Assembly (NCBI RefSeq): GCF_019236475.1
Contig: NZ_JAFAIX010000012.1
Coordinates: forward strand, 930,001-994,000
Length of the DNA stretch: 64,000 nucleotides
Reading direction: 5' to 3'
DNA from: Chitinophaga sp.
GTDB lineage: Bacteria; Bacteroidota; Bacteroidia; Chitinophagales; Chitinophagaceae
A program made the translations under genes and the position numbers. Below, piece by piece: positions 42,162 through 50,216 of this stretch (position 1 is the first letter of the stretch; each line of letters begins with the position of its first letter). The notes beneath the pieces are model-generated. The model made no database searches, was not told the origin of the DNA, and saw nothing but the letters and a program-made list of their open reading frames with translations.

Positions 42162-42193
42162 AAAAAGGGGCTGATGAAAATCGGCCCCTTTTT
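42162..42193. terminator. Bidirectional terminator with GAAA loop
   Basis: A 14-base-pair stem (AAAAAGGGGCTGAT, one G-T pair) closed by a GAAA loop begins directly after the SUI1 stop codon. It lies between convergent genes and has A and T tracts on both sides. Confidence 0.9.
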
Positions 42194-42213
42194 ACTTATT
42201 GCCTTTTAACAAA

Positions 42214-43206
42214 TTATCTATTTACCAGTTTCATTCCGCCTTCCGTATAACGGTCGCCGGCTACCTGGTTTGCTTTGAGGATATTATCAATGGATGTCAG
42301 ATCCTGTGCAGTGAGTTGTACATCTACTGCGGCTCCATTCTCTTGCAGGTATTTCCTGCGTTTGGTGCCTGGGATAGGGATGATATCTTTTCCCTGTGCC
42401 AGCAACCAAGCGAGTGAGAGCTGTGCCATTGTGATGTTTTTGTCTTTCGCAAATGCGGTAAGCGCTTCTACTGTTTGCAGGTTCTGTTCAAAGTTGCTAC
42501 CCTGGAATCTTGGCAGGCCTTTTCTGAAATCGCCTTCGCTCAACTGGTCTGTGTTAGTGAGAGTGCCCGTACTCAAACCACGGCCCAGTGGACTATAGGC
42601 TACCAGGGAAATGCCCAATTCTCTGGTGGTATCCAGAATCGCTCCTTCTACATCGCGGGTAAAGAGAGAGTATTCGGACTGCAAAGCCGCTATCGGGTGA
42701 ACTTTATATGCTTTTCTTAAAGAGTCAGCGCTAGCTTCTGAAAGACCGAGGTGACGTACTTTCCCTGCTTTTACTAGGTCGGCCATGGCGCCAACCATTT
42801 CTTCTACTGGTACGTTGTCGGGTATTCGGTGAGCGTAATAGAGATCGATTACATCTACGCCTAAACGTTTCAAACTCGCGTCACAGGCTTGTTTCAGGTA
42901 TTCTGGACGTCCGTCGAAATAGTATGATTTATCTTCATTCCATCTGAAACCAAATTTGGTAGCGATAAATACTTTATCTCTTTTGGTTTTAAGTACTTTG
43001 GAGATGAGTTCTTCATTGGCGCCATTGGCGTACATATCAGCGGTATCCCAGAAATTGATACCCAGGTCCAGGGCCATTTCGAGGGTGGCCAGCGATTCCT
43101 GTTCATTAAAATCCTGTCCACTGCCGTAGGCGAATGACATTCCCATACAACCGAGTCCTATAGCGGATATTGAAGCGTCTGTATTTCCGAGTTTTCTGTA
43201 CTGCAT
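42214..43206 (-). CDS. Aldo/keto reductase
   Basis: A 330-residue NADPH-dependent (alpha/beta)8 oxidoreductase of the AKR superfamily, AKR13-like (YakC type). The catalytic tetrad is Asp54 and Tyr59 in FWDTADMYANG, Lys84 in IATKFG and His126 in YYAHRIPD. The cofactor region has VAYSPLGRGLSTG and the late IPIPGTKRRKYLQEN segment. It should reduce aldehydes or ketones in the cytoplasm; the substrate is unknown. The AraC-type gene lies 91 bases upstream on the same strand and is the probable regulator, since AKR and AraC genes are commonly coupled. Confidence 0.93.
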   Translation of the reverse strand: MQYRKLGNTDASISAIGLGCMGMSFAYGSGQDFNEQESLATLEMALDLGINFWDTADMYANGANEELISKVLKTKRDKVFIATKFGFRWNEDKSYYFDGRPEYLKQACDASLKRLGVDVIDLYYAHRIPDNVPVEEMVGAMADLVKAGKVRHLGLSEASADSLRKAYKVHPIAALQSEYSLFTRDVEGAILDTTRELGISLVAYSPLGRGLSTGTLTNTDQLSEGDFRKGLPRFQGSNFEQNLQTVEALTAFAKDKNITMAQLSLAWLLAQGKDIIPIPGTKRRKYLQENGAAVDVQLTAQDLTSIDNILKANQVAGDRYTEGGMKLVNR

Positions 43207-43297
43207 AATCTTGAGGTTTTTGTGATGACAAAATTAAATGCAGGTACGGGGAATCAGATTGTAGTATACAAAGTATTAATTGTGATTTTCAAAGAAA

Positions 43298-44233
43298 TCA
43301 ATGTGAACGGTATGCGAGTGGCGATTGACTGCAATGATTACGGAAGAAATGGGTAAAGTTTCCAGGATCTTCAAACCCAAGACACCAGGCTATTTCCGCT
43401 ATCTGCCAATCTGTATGAATGAGGAGCAGCTTGGCTTCCAGCAGGATGCGTTGGCGAATATGCTCGCTGATGGTGCGGCCGGTACTGTGTTTTACACAAG
43501 CATTCAGATGATTGGGATGGGTATTCAACAGCGCAGCAAATTCTTTTGCTGTTTTTAATGATATCTGCTGGTTGGGATATTCAATAGGGAATTGTTTTTC
43601 CAGTTTATCCGTAAAGCGCTGAGAAAGCTGTTGTGCGGCTGTTTGTACGCGACTTGGCGTAAGATCTTGCGCTACTCGTCGGCCTTCTAGCAGCAGGAGC
43701 TTCAGGTATATAAGTATAGCTTCCTGTTTAAAGGCGGAATTTTCATGATATTCCCGCTGTAGTTGACGGAAGATAGACGACAGATAATCTGCCTGCGTAT
43801 TGGTTAACTTATATACAGGTTGTACGCCCACTTGCAGCAAAGGATACTGGAGTAATTCCTGTTCTTGCTGCTCGAAAAGTTCTTTTGTAAACAAGCAGTA
43901 ATGGCCTGCCTGATCATCCGATGTAGATTCCCAATTTTTAACCTGTTCTGGATGGAGAAAGACAATAGTAGGCCCGTCAATGTTATGTGCGGTACCATTG
44001 ATGGTGTAGATGCCTTTACCACGGGTAATGAGCGTGATTTTATAGTAGTCGCATCTACTTGTTCCGACCTCCTGCTTGACTGGTTTCTCTTCCCTGGAAA
44101 AGGCAGCAAAGCTACTTTTTGTGGGTGCTTTAGGTTGCCATTCGCGATGGGTAAATAAGGAGAAATTGTCGTGTGAATCTACTGTTTGAGTAGCGCGGAT
44201 TTCACTTGCGCGGGTTATTTTTTTGGGAGACAT
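43298..44233 (-). CDS. AraC family transcriptional regulator
   Basis: A 311-residue regulator. The N-terminal cupin-like sensor part (about 15-160) has YYKITLITRGKGIYTINGTAHNIDGPTIVFLHPEQVKNWE. The C-terminal double helix-turn-helix (about 205-308) has LKTAKEFAALLNTHPNHLNACVKHSTGRTISEHIRQRILLEAKLLL, then DWQIAEIAWCLGFEDPGNFTHFFRNHCSQSPLAYR, the AraC family signature. It binds DNA and probably controls the adjoining aldo/keto reductase gene in response to a small molecule, a prediction from gene order alone. Confidence 0.93.
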   Translation of the reverse strand: MSPKKITRASEIRATQTVDSHDNFSLFTHREWQPKAPTKSSFAAFSREEKPVKQEVGTSRCDYYKITLITRGKGIYTINGTAHNIDGPTIVFLHPEQVKNWESTSDDQAGHYCLFTKELFEQQEQELLQYPLLQVGVQPVYKLTNTQADYLSSIFRQLQREYHENSAFKQEAILIYLKLLLLEGRRVAQDLTPSRVQTAAQQLSQRFTDKLEKQFPIEYPNQQISLKTAKEFAALLNTHPNHLNACVKHSTGRTISEHIRQRILLEAKLLLIHTDWQIAEIAWCLGFEDPGNFTHFFRNHCSQSPLAYRSH

Positions 44234-44503
44234 GGATCAAATTTACTGCTTCTTCTCCACAAAAAAATACTAGGGGTTGTTATGAAATAAAAAAACGACT
44301 ACGCTGAAAGGCTTGTTGCTGCTGTGTTTTGGGATAAATGCAATTGTGTTGCATTTTTATTTTTGATAATTTTAGAAAGATTTCACAATTTGTTAACGCC
44401 TTTATCAACCAAAATCTTGTTATCGTCATTGCCTTTGATGAGCTTACGGCGCCTGAGTTTGCGCCGAAGTAATGAACAAGAACACAAGACTAACAACTTA
44501 TAA
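44234..44503. other. Intergenic region upstream of the AraC gene, with a possible small RNA
   Basis: About 270 bases without a gene. It contains a TAnnTTTG box on the plus strand (TATTTTTG, 44358-44365), a GC-rich hairpin CGGCGC/GCGCCG (44447-44466), and leads into the hairpin at 44504-44533. This could be a short plus-strand RNA of about 165 bases, but no -33 element is seen, so it is only a candidate. Confidence 0.35.
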
Positions 44504-44533
44504 AAAAGGAACGTTTTTTTAAACGTTCCTTTT
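44504..44533 (-). terminator. Terminator of birA (probably bidirectional)
   Basis: A 13-base-pair stem AAAAGGAACGTTT with a TTTT loop starts five bases after the birA stop on the minus strand. T-rich tracts flank it on both strands. Confidence 0.88.
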
Positions 44534-44537
44534 CTTT

Positions 44538-45284
44538 TTATCCGAGTATAAATTCAATTTCTCCGAATCCGAATTCCTTTAATCCATCACCGGTATCCAT
44601 GACGAGTAATCCAGACGGCAGGATGTCTTTTATAGTGCCTTCAAAGATGCTCTCGTCGCTGCGATTACGATATGGAGCAGGGACGTTCATACGGAAGAGT
44701 TTGGATTTATATTCCTGTAGGAATTGGTCGTAATGGGCGGGTGTCAGTTGTTGGATGCGTTTATCCAGGAATTGACATAATTCTTTGGCCAGAGAGGGGC
44801 CATCCCAGGTTTTGCCGGTAATCTGGCGCAGCGATACTGCATTTTTAAGTTCCTCCGGGAATTTGCCTTGGTTTAGGTTGATACCAATCCCTATGATGGC
44901 ATACTGCCATATAGTACCCCGGATTACATTTTCAATGAGAATACCGCCTGCCTTTCTGTCACGCCAATAAATATCATTTGGCCATTTTATAGCGGTTTCA
45001 TCGCCAGCATGGGAAGAGAAGAAATCGTGGGCTCCCAGGGCCACTGCAATACTCAGCATAAACTGCCTGGAAAGTGGTAAGGTAGCAGGTTGCAGGGCGA
45101 TGGTCAGGGCGCTGATATCCCCTGGGGCTGCCAGCCATTTTTTACCCCTGGTTCCTTTACCTGCTGTCTGGTTGCCGGTGAACCAAGCTGTACCGGATGT
45201 CACATCCCCGGAATTCACCTGTGCCATGGCATAGTTATTGGTGCTGTCAACTTTTTCCAGGATATAAAACGGGTGTCCTATCAC
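44538..45284 (-). CDS. birA: Biotin--[acetyl-CoA-carboxylase] ligase, catalytic domain only
   Basis: A 248-residue biotin protein ligase. The catalytic domain begins near VDSTNNYAM (12-20), the biotin/ATP loop is GKGTRGKKW (42-50), and KWPNDIYW lies at 100-107 with the catalytic Lys111 in RKAGGILIEN. The C-terminal SH3-like domain follows (about 200-245). There is no N-terminal winged-helix domain, so it charges biotin-dependent carboxylases but is not the biotin repressor. It acts in the cytoplasm and links to fatty acid synthesis. Single gene, with the divergent rsfS upstream. Confidence 0.93.
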   Translation of the reverse strand: MIGHPFYILEKVDSTNNYAMAQVNSGDVTSGTAWFTGNQTAGKGTRGKKWLAAPGDISALTIALQPATLPLSRQFMLSIAVALGAHDFFSSHAGDETAIKWPNDIYWRDRKAGGILIENVIRGTIWQYAIIGIGINLNQGKFPEELKNAVSLRQITGKTWDGPSLAKELCQFLDKRIQQLTPAHYDQFLQEYKSKLFRMNVPAPYRNRSDESIFEGTIKDILPSGLLVMDTGDGLKEFGFGEIEFILG

Positions 45285-45398
45285 TTGAATCCTTTTTAGT
45301 CTGTTTTAGGCCGGAAAAGTAGTTCATTTTTATTGTTTTCTTAACATAATAGGAGGCCCCGGGGTTATATTCTCAAGCTTATATTAATGCTTGTTTAG

Positions 45399-45406
45399 TA
45401 ACTTTG
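45399..45406 (+). promoter_or_regulatory. -7 box of rsfS
   Basis: TAACTTTG fits TAnnTTTG, 36 bases before the TTG start of rsfS. No clear -33 element is present. Confidence 0.45.
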
Positions 45407-45442
45407 ACAATTAAAGATTATTTTTAACAAAAACGAGATTTA

Positions 45443-45847
45443 TTGGCACCCTTAACCGTTCTGAGCACGAGGAAAAAAGCGCAGACGCGCTTAACCAGAG
45501 AAAGTGAAATTTTTACCACCATCATTAAGGCCATCCAGGAAAAGAAGGGGGAAAATATCGTATCCCTGGACCTGCGCCAGATTCCTGAAGCAGTGGCCGA
45601 TTTCTTTATATTATGTGAAGCAAATTCCAACACACAGGTACGAGCCATAGCTGATTTTGTAGCCGATGAGGTCCACAAAATTGTGGGTGAGGATCCTTAC
45701 AAACATGAAGGGTTCACCGCCCAGCAGTGGATTCTTGTAGATTATGTGAATGTAGTTGTGCACGTTTTCCAACCTGAAACAAGGAAGTTCTATAATCTGG
45801 AAGAAATGTGGAGTGATGCTGACAGAATGGAGCACTACGACAATTAA
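45443..45847 (+). CDS. rsfS: Ribosome silencing factor RsfS
   Basis: A 134-residue RsfS/DUF143-family protein. It carries ESEIFTTIIKAIQEKKGENIVSLDLRQIPEAVADFFILCEANSNTQVRAIADFVADEV (22-78) and WILVDYVNVVVHVFQPETRKFYNLEEMWSDA (96-126), both diagnostic. RsfS binds uL14 on the 50S subunit and blocks 30S joining in starved cells. The start is TTG at 45443, with a basic tail of about 20 residues before the domain; no ATG exists earlier in the frame, which is blocked by a stop 16 bases upstream. The gene lies upstream of ftsH, 73 bases apart, on the same strand. Confidence 0.92.
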   Translation: MAPLTVLSTRKKAQTRLTRESEIFTTIIKAIQEKKGENIVSLDLRQIPEAVADFFILCEANSNTQVRAIADFVADEVHKIVGEDPYKHEGFTAQQWILVDYVNVVVHVFQPETRKFYNLEEMWSDADRMEHYDN

Positions 45848-45920
45848 ACAAAACAGCCCGTTTCGTATTATAATTAATAAATTCTGATAGCAATAAACAT
45901 CCGTTAAGGAGCGAAAGATT

Positions 45921-47948
45921 ATGGAAAAAGGAGGCAATAACTTCAACAGGGGTTCAGAAAAATCGCCTAAAAAAGGACCTAAGTTCACGATATACTGGGT
46001 ATATGCCTTTATCGGTATAGCCCTGCTTGCCATGAACTTACTCGATTTCGGTTCCCATCCCAAAGAAATCAGCTTCCAGGAATTCCAGGTGAAATACCTG
46101 AAACCTGGAGACGTTGACCAGTTGGTTGTAGTAAACAAGAAATATGTAGAAGTCTACATCAAGAAAGACAAACTCAAAGAAGCTCAATTCAACGATGTAA
46201 ATAAAAGCAGATTTGGTGCTGATAATCCCGGCCCACATTACCGTTTTACCATCGGTAGTGAAGAAAGCTTCAAAAAAGATATGGATAAAGCCCAGGAGGG
46301 CGTAACACCGGAAAGCCAGGTAAAGATCAAGTACGAGGACAGAACCAGTTGGTTTGAGCCGGTATTCCAGTTATTGCTGCCATTGATCCTGATTATCGGG
46401 CTTTGGGTACTGCTGATGCGTAAGGTGGGTGGTCCTGCCGGCGGAAGCGGCGGCCCGGGCGGTATCTTCAACATCGGTAAATCTAAGGCTACTCTCTTCG
46501 ATAAAGGCACTCGTGTAAATATCACTTTCAATGATGTTGCCGGTCTGGACGAAGCGAAAGTGGAAGTAATGGAAATCGTTGACTTCCTGAAAAATCCAAA
46601 AAAATACACCTCTTTGGGGGGTAAAATACCGAAAGGTGCTCTTCTGGTAGGCCCTCCGGGTACTGGTAAAACCCTCCTGGCGAAAGCAATGGCAGGTGAA
46701 GCCCAGGTTCCTTTCTTCTCTATGTCTGGTTCCGACTTTGTGGAACTGTTCGTAGGGGTGGGTGCTAGTCGTGTACGTGACCTGTTCAAACAAGCCCGTG
46801 AAAAAGCACCATGTATCATCTTCATCGATGAGATTGATGCGATCGGTCGTGCTAGAGGTAAAAACGTAATGATGAGTAATGACGAGCGCGAAAACACCCT
46901 GAACCAGTTGCTGGTAGAAATGGATGGTTTCGGTACCGATAGCGGTATCATTATCCTCGCTGCTACCAACCGTCCGGATGTACTGGATACAGCCCTGCTG
47001 CGCCCAGGACGTTTCGACCGTCAGATCTCTATCGATAAACCAGACTTGGCAGGAAGAGAACAGATCTTCCAAGTACACTTGAAGCCTATCAAAACTTCTC
47101 CAAACCTGGATATCAAGAAATTGGCTTCCATGACTCCTGGTTTTGCCGGCGCCGATATCGCTAACGTTTGTAACGAAGCGGCCCTCATCGCTGCACGTAA
47201 AGGCAAAACAGAAGTAGAAATGGACGACTTCAACGATGCCGTTGACCGTGTAATTGGTGGTCTGGAAAAGAAAAATAAAATCATTTCTCCAGAAGAAAAA
47301 GAAGTCATCGCTTACCACGAAGCAGGTCATGCTATCTGTGGTTGGTACCTGGAGCATGCTAACCCACTGGTGAAAGTAACGATCGTTCCTCGTGGTGTGG
47401 CTGCACTCGGATATGCACAGTATCTTCCTAAAGAACAATATCTCTACAATACCGAACAATTGATGGACGATATCTGCATGACCCTCGGTGGCCGCGCGGT
47501 AGAAGAAATCGTATTCGGTAAAATCTCTACGGGCGCACAGAACGACCTGCAGGTAATCACCCGCATGGCTTACGCAATGGTCACTGTGTATGGTATGAAT
47601 GATAAGGTTGGTAACGTGTCTTTCTACGATCCAAACAACGATCAAGCATTCACCAAGCCTTATTCAGAGGAAACTGCTAAATTGATTGACGAAGAGGTAA
47701 GAAAACTCATCGACAGTGCATATGTTAGAACCAAAAACCTGCTGACAGAAAAACTGGAACAGGTGAAAATTCTGGCTACTGAACTGCTGAAAAGTGAAGT
47801 TCTTTACCAAGCCGACTTGGAAAGACTCATCGGTAAACGTCCTTACGATACTAACAAGGAGCATCATCCTGTGAAAGAAGGATTTACTACTGATGGCGTT
47901 CATCCTACTGATATCATCAATCCATCACCATCACCTGCAAACGCGTAA
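45921..47948 (+). CDS. ftsH: ATP-dependent zinc metalloprotease FtsH
   Basis: A 675-residue inner-membrane AAA protease. Transmembrane spans are at about 24-42 and 147-166, around a periplasmic loop of 100 residues. The AAA domain has Walker A GPPGTGKT (244-251), Walker B FIDEID (301-306), and the SRH region with RPGRFDRQI. The zinc site is HEAGH (466-470), with the third ligand further on in the DAL/ARNDLQVIT region. FtsH degrades membrane and short-lived cytoplasmic proteins, including regulators of lipid A synthesis in some bacteria. The C-terminal tail is short and Pro/Ser-rich. It is followed after eight bases by the LUD-domain gene. Confidence 0.97.
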   Translation: MEKGGNNFNRGSEKSPKKGPKFTIYWVYAFIGIALLAMNLLDFGSHPKEISFQEFQVKYLKPGDVDQLVVVNKKYVEVYIKKDKLKEAQFNDVNKSRFGADNPGPHYRFTIGSEESFKKDMDKAQEGVTPESQVKIKYEDRTSWFEPVFQLLLPLILIIGLWVLLMRKVGGPAGGSGGPGGIFNIGKSKATLFDKGTRVNITFNDVAGLDEAKVEVMEIVDFLKNPKKYTSLGGKIPKGALLVGPPGTGKTLLAKAMAGEAQVPFFSMSGSDFVELFVGVGASRVRDLFKQAREKAPCIIFIDEIDAIGRARGKNVMMSNDERENTLNQLLVEMDGFGTDSGIIILAATNRPDVLDTALLRPGRFDRQISIDKPDLAGREQIFQVHLKPIKTSPNLDIKKLASMTPGFAGADIANVCNEAALIAARKGKTEVEMDDFNDAVDRVIGGLEKKNKIISPEEKEVIAYHEAGHAICGWYLEHANPLVKVTIVPRGVAALGYAQYLPKEQYLYNTEQLMDDICMTLGGRAVEEIVFGKISTGAQNDLQVITRMAYAMVTVYGMNDKVGNVSFYDPNNDQAFTKPYSEETAKLIDEEVRKLIDSAYVRTKNLLTEKLEQVKILATELLKSEVLYQADLERLIGKRPYDTNKEHHPVKEGFTTDGVHPTDIINPSPSPANA

Positions 47949-47956
47949 TTAGTCAT

Positions 47957-48592
47957 ATGAAGATTTCTCCTGCCAAGGAAAATATTCTGAAGCGAGTACG
48001 AAATGCTTTAAGTCAGCCAGTACAGTTGCCCTTCCCTAACTCGGAGGGCAACACTGCTGTCTTTAAGACCGAGAGCGAAGGAATGGAGATTCGTTTTGCA
48101 GAAGAATTCTCCCGACTACAGGGGAAGTTTGTTTTCTGTTCAGGAAAGACAGAGCTCCTGGAAAATCTCCGTGCTTTATGCGATAACAAGGAATGGCATA
48201 ATGTATTTTGCCAAACGCCAAACTTGCTGAAGCAGCTTCACAAGGATGAACTTCCTTTTCTGAACCAAGGCACGATGCATGAAGCCGATGCAGCGATTAC
48301 AGATTGCGAATACCTGGTGGCACGTACTGGTACTATTGTACTGAGTGCAGCCCAGCCAAGCGGTAGAGCATTACCTGTATATACGCCGGTGCATATCGTG
48401 ATCGCCTATACGCATCAACTGGTATTTGACCTGAAAGATGCGTTGCATAAGTTGAAAGATAAGTACGGCAATGATTTACCTTCTGCCATCTCTTTCGCCA
48501 CAGGACCCAGCAGAACTGCAGATATCGAGAAGACCCTTGTAGTGGGTATTCACGGACCAAAAGAAGTATACGTTTTTCTAGTAGACGAATAG
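47957..48592 (+). CDS. LUD domain protein (LutC/YkgG type)
   Basis: A 211-residue cytoplasmic protein of the LUD family (PF02589). It has MKISPAKENILKRVRNAL at the start, EADAAITDCEYLVARTGTIVLSAAQPSGRALPVYTPVHIVIAYTHQLVFDL in the centre and SFATGPSRTADIEKTLVVGIHGPKEVYVFLVDE at the end. In lactate utilisation LutC is one of three subunits with LutA and LutB iron-sulfur proteins; neither gene is here, so this member is an orphan or the others are elsewhere. It lies eight bases after ftsH and two before the LpxH-like gene, in a likely operon. Confidence 0.9.
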   Translation: MKISPAKENILKRVRNALSQPVQLPFPNSEGNTAVFKTESEGMEIRFAEEFSRLQGKFVFCSGKTELLENLRALCDNKEWHNVFCQTPNLLKQLHKDELPFLNQGTMHEADAAITDCEYLVARTGTIVLSAAQPSGRALPVYTPVHIVIAYTHQLVFDLKDALHKLKDKYGNDLPSAISFATGPSRTADIEKTLVVGIHGPKEVYVFLVDE

Positions 48593-48593
48593 C

Positions 48594-49421
48594 ATGGATA
48601 TCAATTTGCCAGCAGGCAGGAAAATATATTTCGCTTCAGATTTTCACCTCGGAGCGCCAAACGCTGCCGCCAGCCGTGAGCGTGAAAAACTCATCATCAA
48701 ATGGCTGGAAGAAGCAGAAAAAGACGCGCAACATATCTTCCTGGTTGGTGACCTCTTTGATTTCTGGTTTGAATATAAACATGTAATCCCCAAAGGCTAC
48801 ACCCGGATTTTCGGGAAACTAGCCGCCCTCCGCGATAAAGGTATAGGTATCTCCGTATTTATCGGTAATCATGATATGTGGATGAATGGCTATTTTGAAG
48901 ATGAACTGGATATCCCGGTTTATTATGAGCCACAAACGTATACCATTGGAGGCAAACGCTTCTACATTGGTCATGGCGACGGACTAGGTCCTGGCGATCA
49001 TGGCTATAAATTCCTTAAAAAAGTTTTCAGAAACCCAGTATGCAGATGGCTATTCTCCGCTTTACATCCAGCTATTGGCATCTCTATGGCGAATTATTTC
49101 AGCCGTAAGAGCAGGGCTGCCACAGGGCAGAACCTGGAACACTTCCTCGGAGAAGAAAACGAATGGCTTGCCATTTACAGCCGGGAAGTATTGGAAAAAG
49201 AACATTTCGATTATTTCATCTTCGGACACCGACATCTACCACTGGATATCCAGGTAGGGCCGAACAGCAGGTATATCAACCTGGGCGATTGGCTGAACTA
49301 TTTCTCCTATGCTGTATTTGATGGAAAGGAAACTTCCTTGAAATTCTATACGGAAGAAGGGGCAAAAGCTGCTAAAGTCGCCAAATCAGGCGTCAAGGAT
49401 GTCGTGGAGGATCGGAGGTGA
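48594..49421 (+). CDS. UDP-2,3-diacylglucosamine hydrolase-like metallophosphatase (LpxH family)
   Basis: A 275-residue calcineurin-like phosphoesterase. Metal ligands are in DFHLG (Asp16, His18), GDLFDFWFEYK (Asp53), GNHDMWM (Asn92, His93), GHGDG (His127) and GHRH near the C-terminus. The arrangement with DFWFEYK and HGDGLGPGDHGYKFLKKVFRNP is typical of LpxH, which cleaves UDP-2,3-diacylglucosamine to lipid X in lipid A synthesis at the inner membrane; Bacteroidota often carry several such proteins, so other phosphatases are possible. The start follows the LUD gene stop by one base. Its 3' end overlaps the convergent recO gene by 36 bases. Confidence 0.87.
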   Translation: MDINLPAGRKIYFASDFHLGAPNAAASREREKLIIKWLEEAEKDAQHIFLVGDLFDFWFEYKHVIPKGYTRIFGKLAALRDKGIGISVFIGNHDMWMNGYFEDELDIPVYYEPQTYTIGGKRFYIGHGDGLGPGDHGYKFLKKVFRNPVCRWLFSALHPAIGISMANYFSRKSRAATGQNLEHFLGEENEWLAIYSREVLEKEHFDYFIFGHRHLPLDIQVGPNSRYINLGDWLNYFSYAVFDGKETSLKFYTEEGAKAAKVAKSGVKDVVEDRR

Positions 49422-50123
49422 TTGCATCTCCACAAAGTCCGGCAAATGCAGTCGGAAATATTCTAGGTAAGCATACATTAACTTCCTTCTTCTTTCCTTA
49501 TTCATAGTGATATTACCCAGTTGACCCGCTGCGGTACATTGCGAAAGTGCATCTGTAATTTCAGAAGCCACAGGGTCCAGGTGGTGGATATGGTGCGGTG
49601 GTAGATCCGTATAATGCCCTTCTTGCAGGTCTAAATACGGAGTGTATTCAGAAAAGCGACCATTGAGTTTAAAACCCAAGTACTCCCCTACTTTTAAAGT
49701 GAAAAAGAGCGGCATATTGGCTGCTATTGGCATTTCGGCCTGGTCTAATACCTGGAAGGCATTTTCCGCAAAATAGTATAATTCTAAGTGTTGTTCTGGC
49801 TGTTTCAGGCATTTTTGCAGCAGTTCAATCATGTACAAGGCCACGGTATTCTTTACAATATTGAAATGCAGCGAATTGAAGATATAAGCCAGTTTGAACT
49901 CAGCAATGCGTTGGAGGTTTTTGATTTCCTGGTGATATACCACTAGGTCTAGAATATTGCCAGGTTGTAATAGATTGCCTCTGGCAGCCTTGGGTTTGCT
50001 GGATCTTACACCGTTAACGATATAAGATTGCATCCCAAATAGTTCAGTAAAAATACTTACTATCACGCTGGCTTCACCGTATTTAACGGTCCGTAGTACA
50101 ATGCCCCTTGTTTTGTGTAACAT
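49386..50123 (-). CDS. recO: DNA repair protein RecO
   Basis: A 245-residue RecO. The N-terminal OB fold shows MLHKTRGIVLRTVKYGEASVIVSIFTELFGMQSYIVNGVRSSK (1-43), and the helical C-terminal half has ELLQKCLKQPEQHLELYYF and KLMYAYLEYFRLHLPDF. No zinc-binding cysteines are seen, as in many Bacteroidota forms. RecO mediates RecA loading on single-stranded DNA coated with SSB, in the RecFOR pathway. The gene is convergent with the LpxH-like gene and overlaps it by 36 bases; upstream it is divergent from the RND exporter. Confidence 0.93.
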   Translation of the reverse strand: MLHKTRGIVLRTVKYGEASVIVSIFTELFGMQSYIVNGVRSSKPKAARGNLLQPGNILDLVVYHQEIKNLQRIAEFKLAYIFNSLHFNIVKNTVALYMIELLQKCLKQPEQHLELYYFAENAFQVLDQAEMPIAANMPLFFTLKVGEYLGFKLNGRFSEYTPYLDLQEGHYTDLPPHHIHHLDPVASEITDALSQCTAAGQLGNITMNKERRRKLMYAYLEYFRLHLPDFVEMQSPPILHDILDA

Positions 50124-50216
50124 GTGAATATGTATGCAATTTAGCTAAAAGACGGCGGTTAACAGACATGCACGATTTTAATTACCTTTACGCCCTTACC
50201 AAATTGAAAAATCCAC

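Noticed and set aside
46371..47645. Long open frame of 424 codons on the minus strand opposite ftsH
   Set aside because: It is an antisense shadow of the highly conserved FtsH coding sequence; its translation is rich in His, Phe and Tyr with no domain character.
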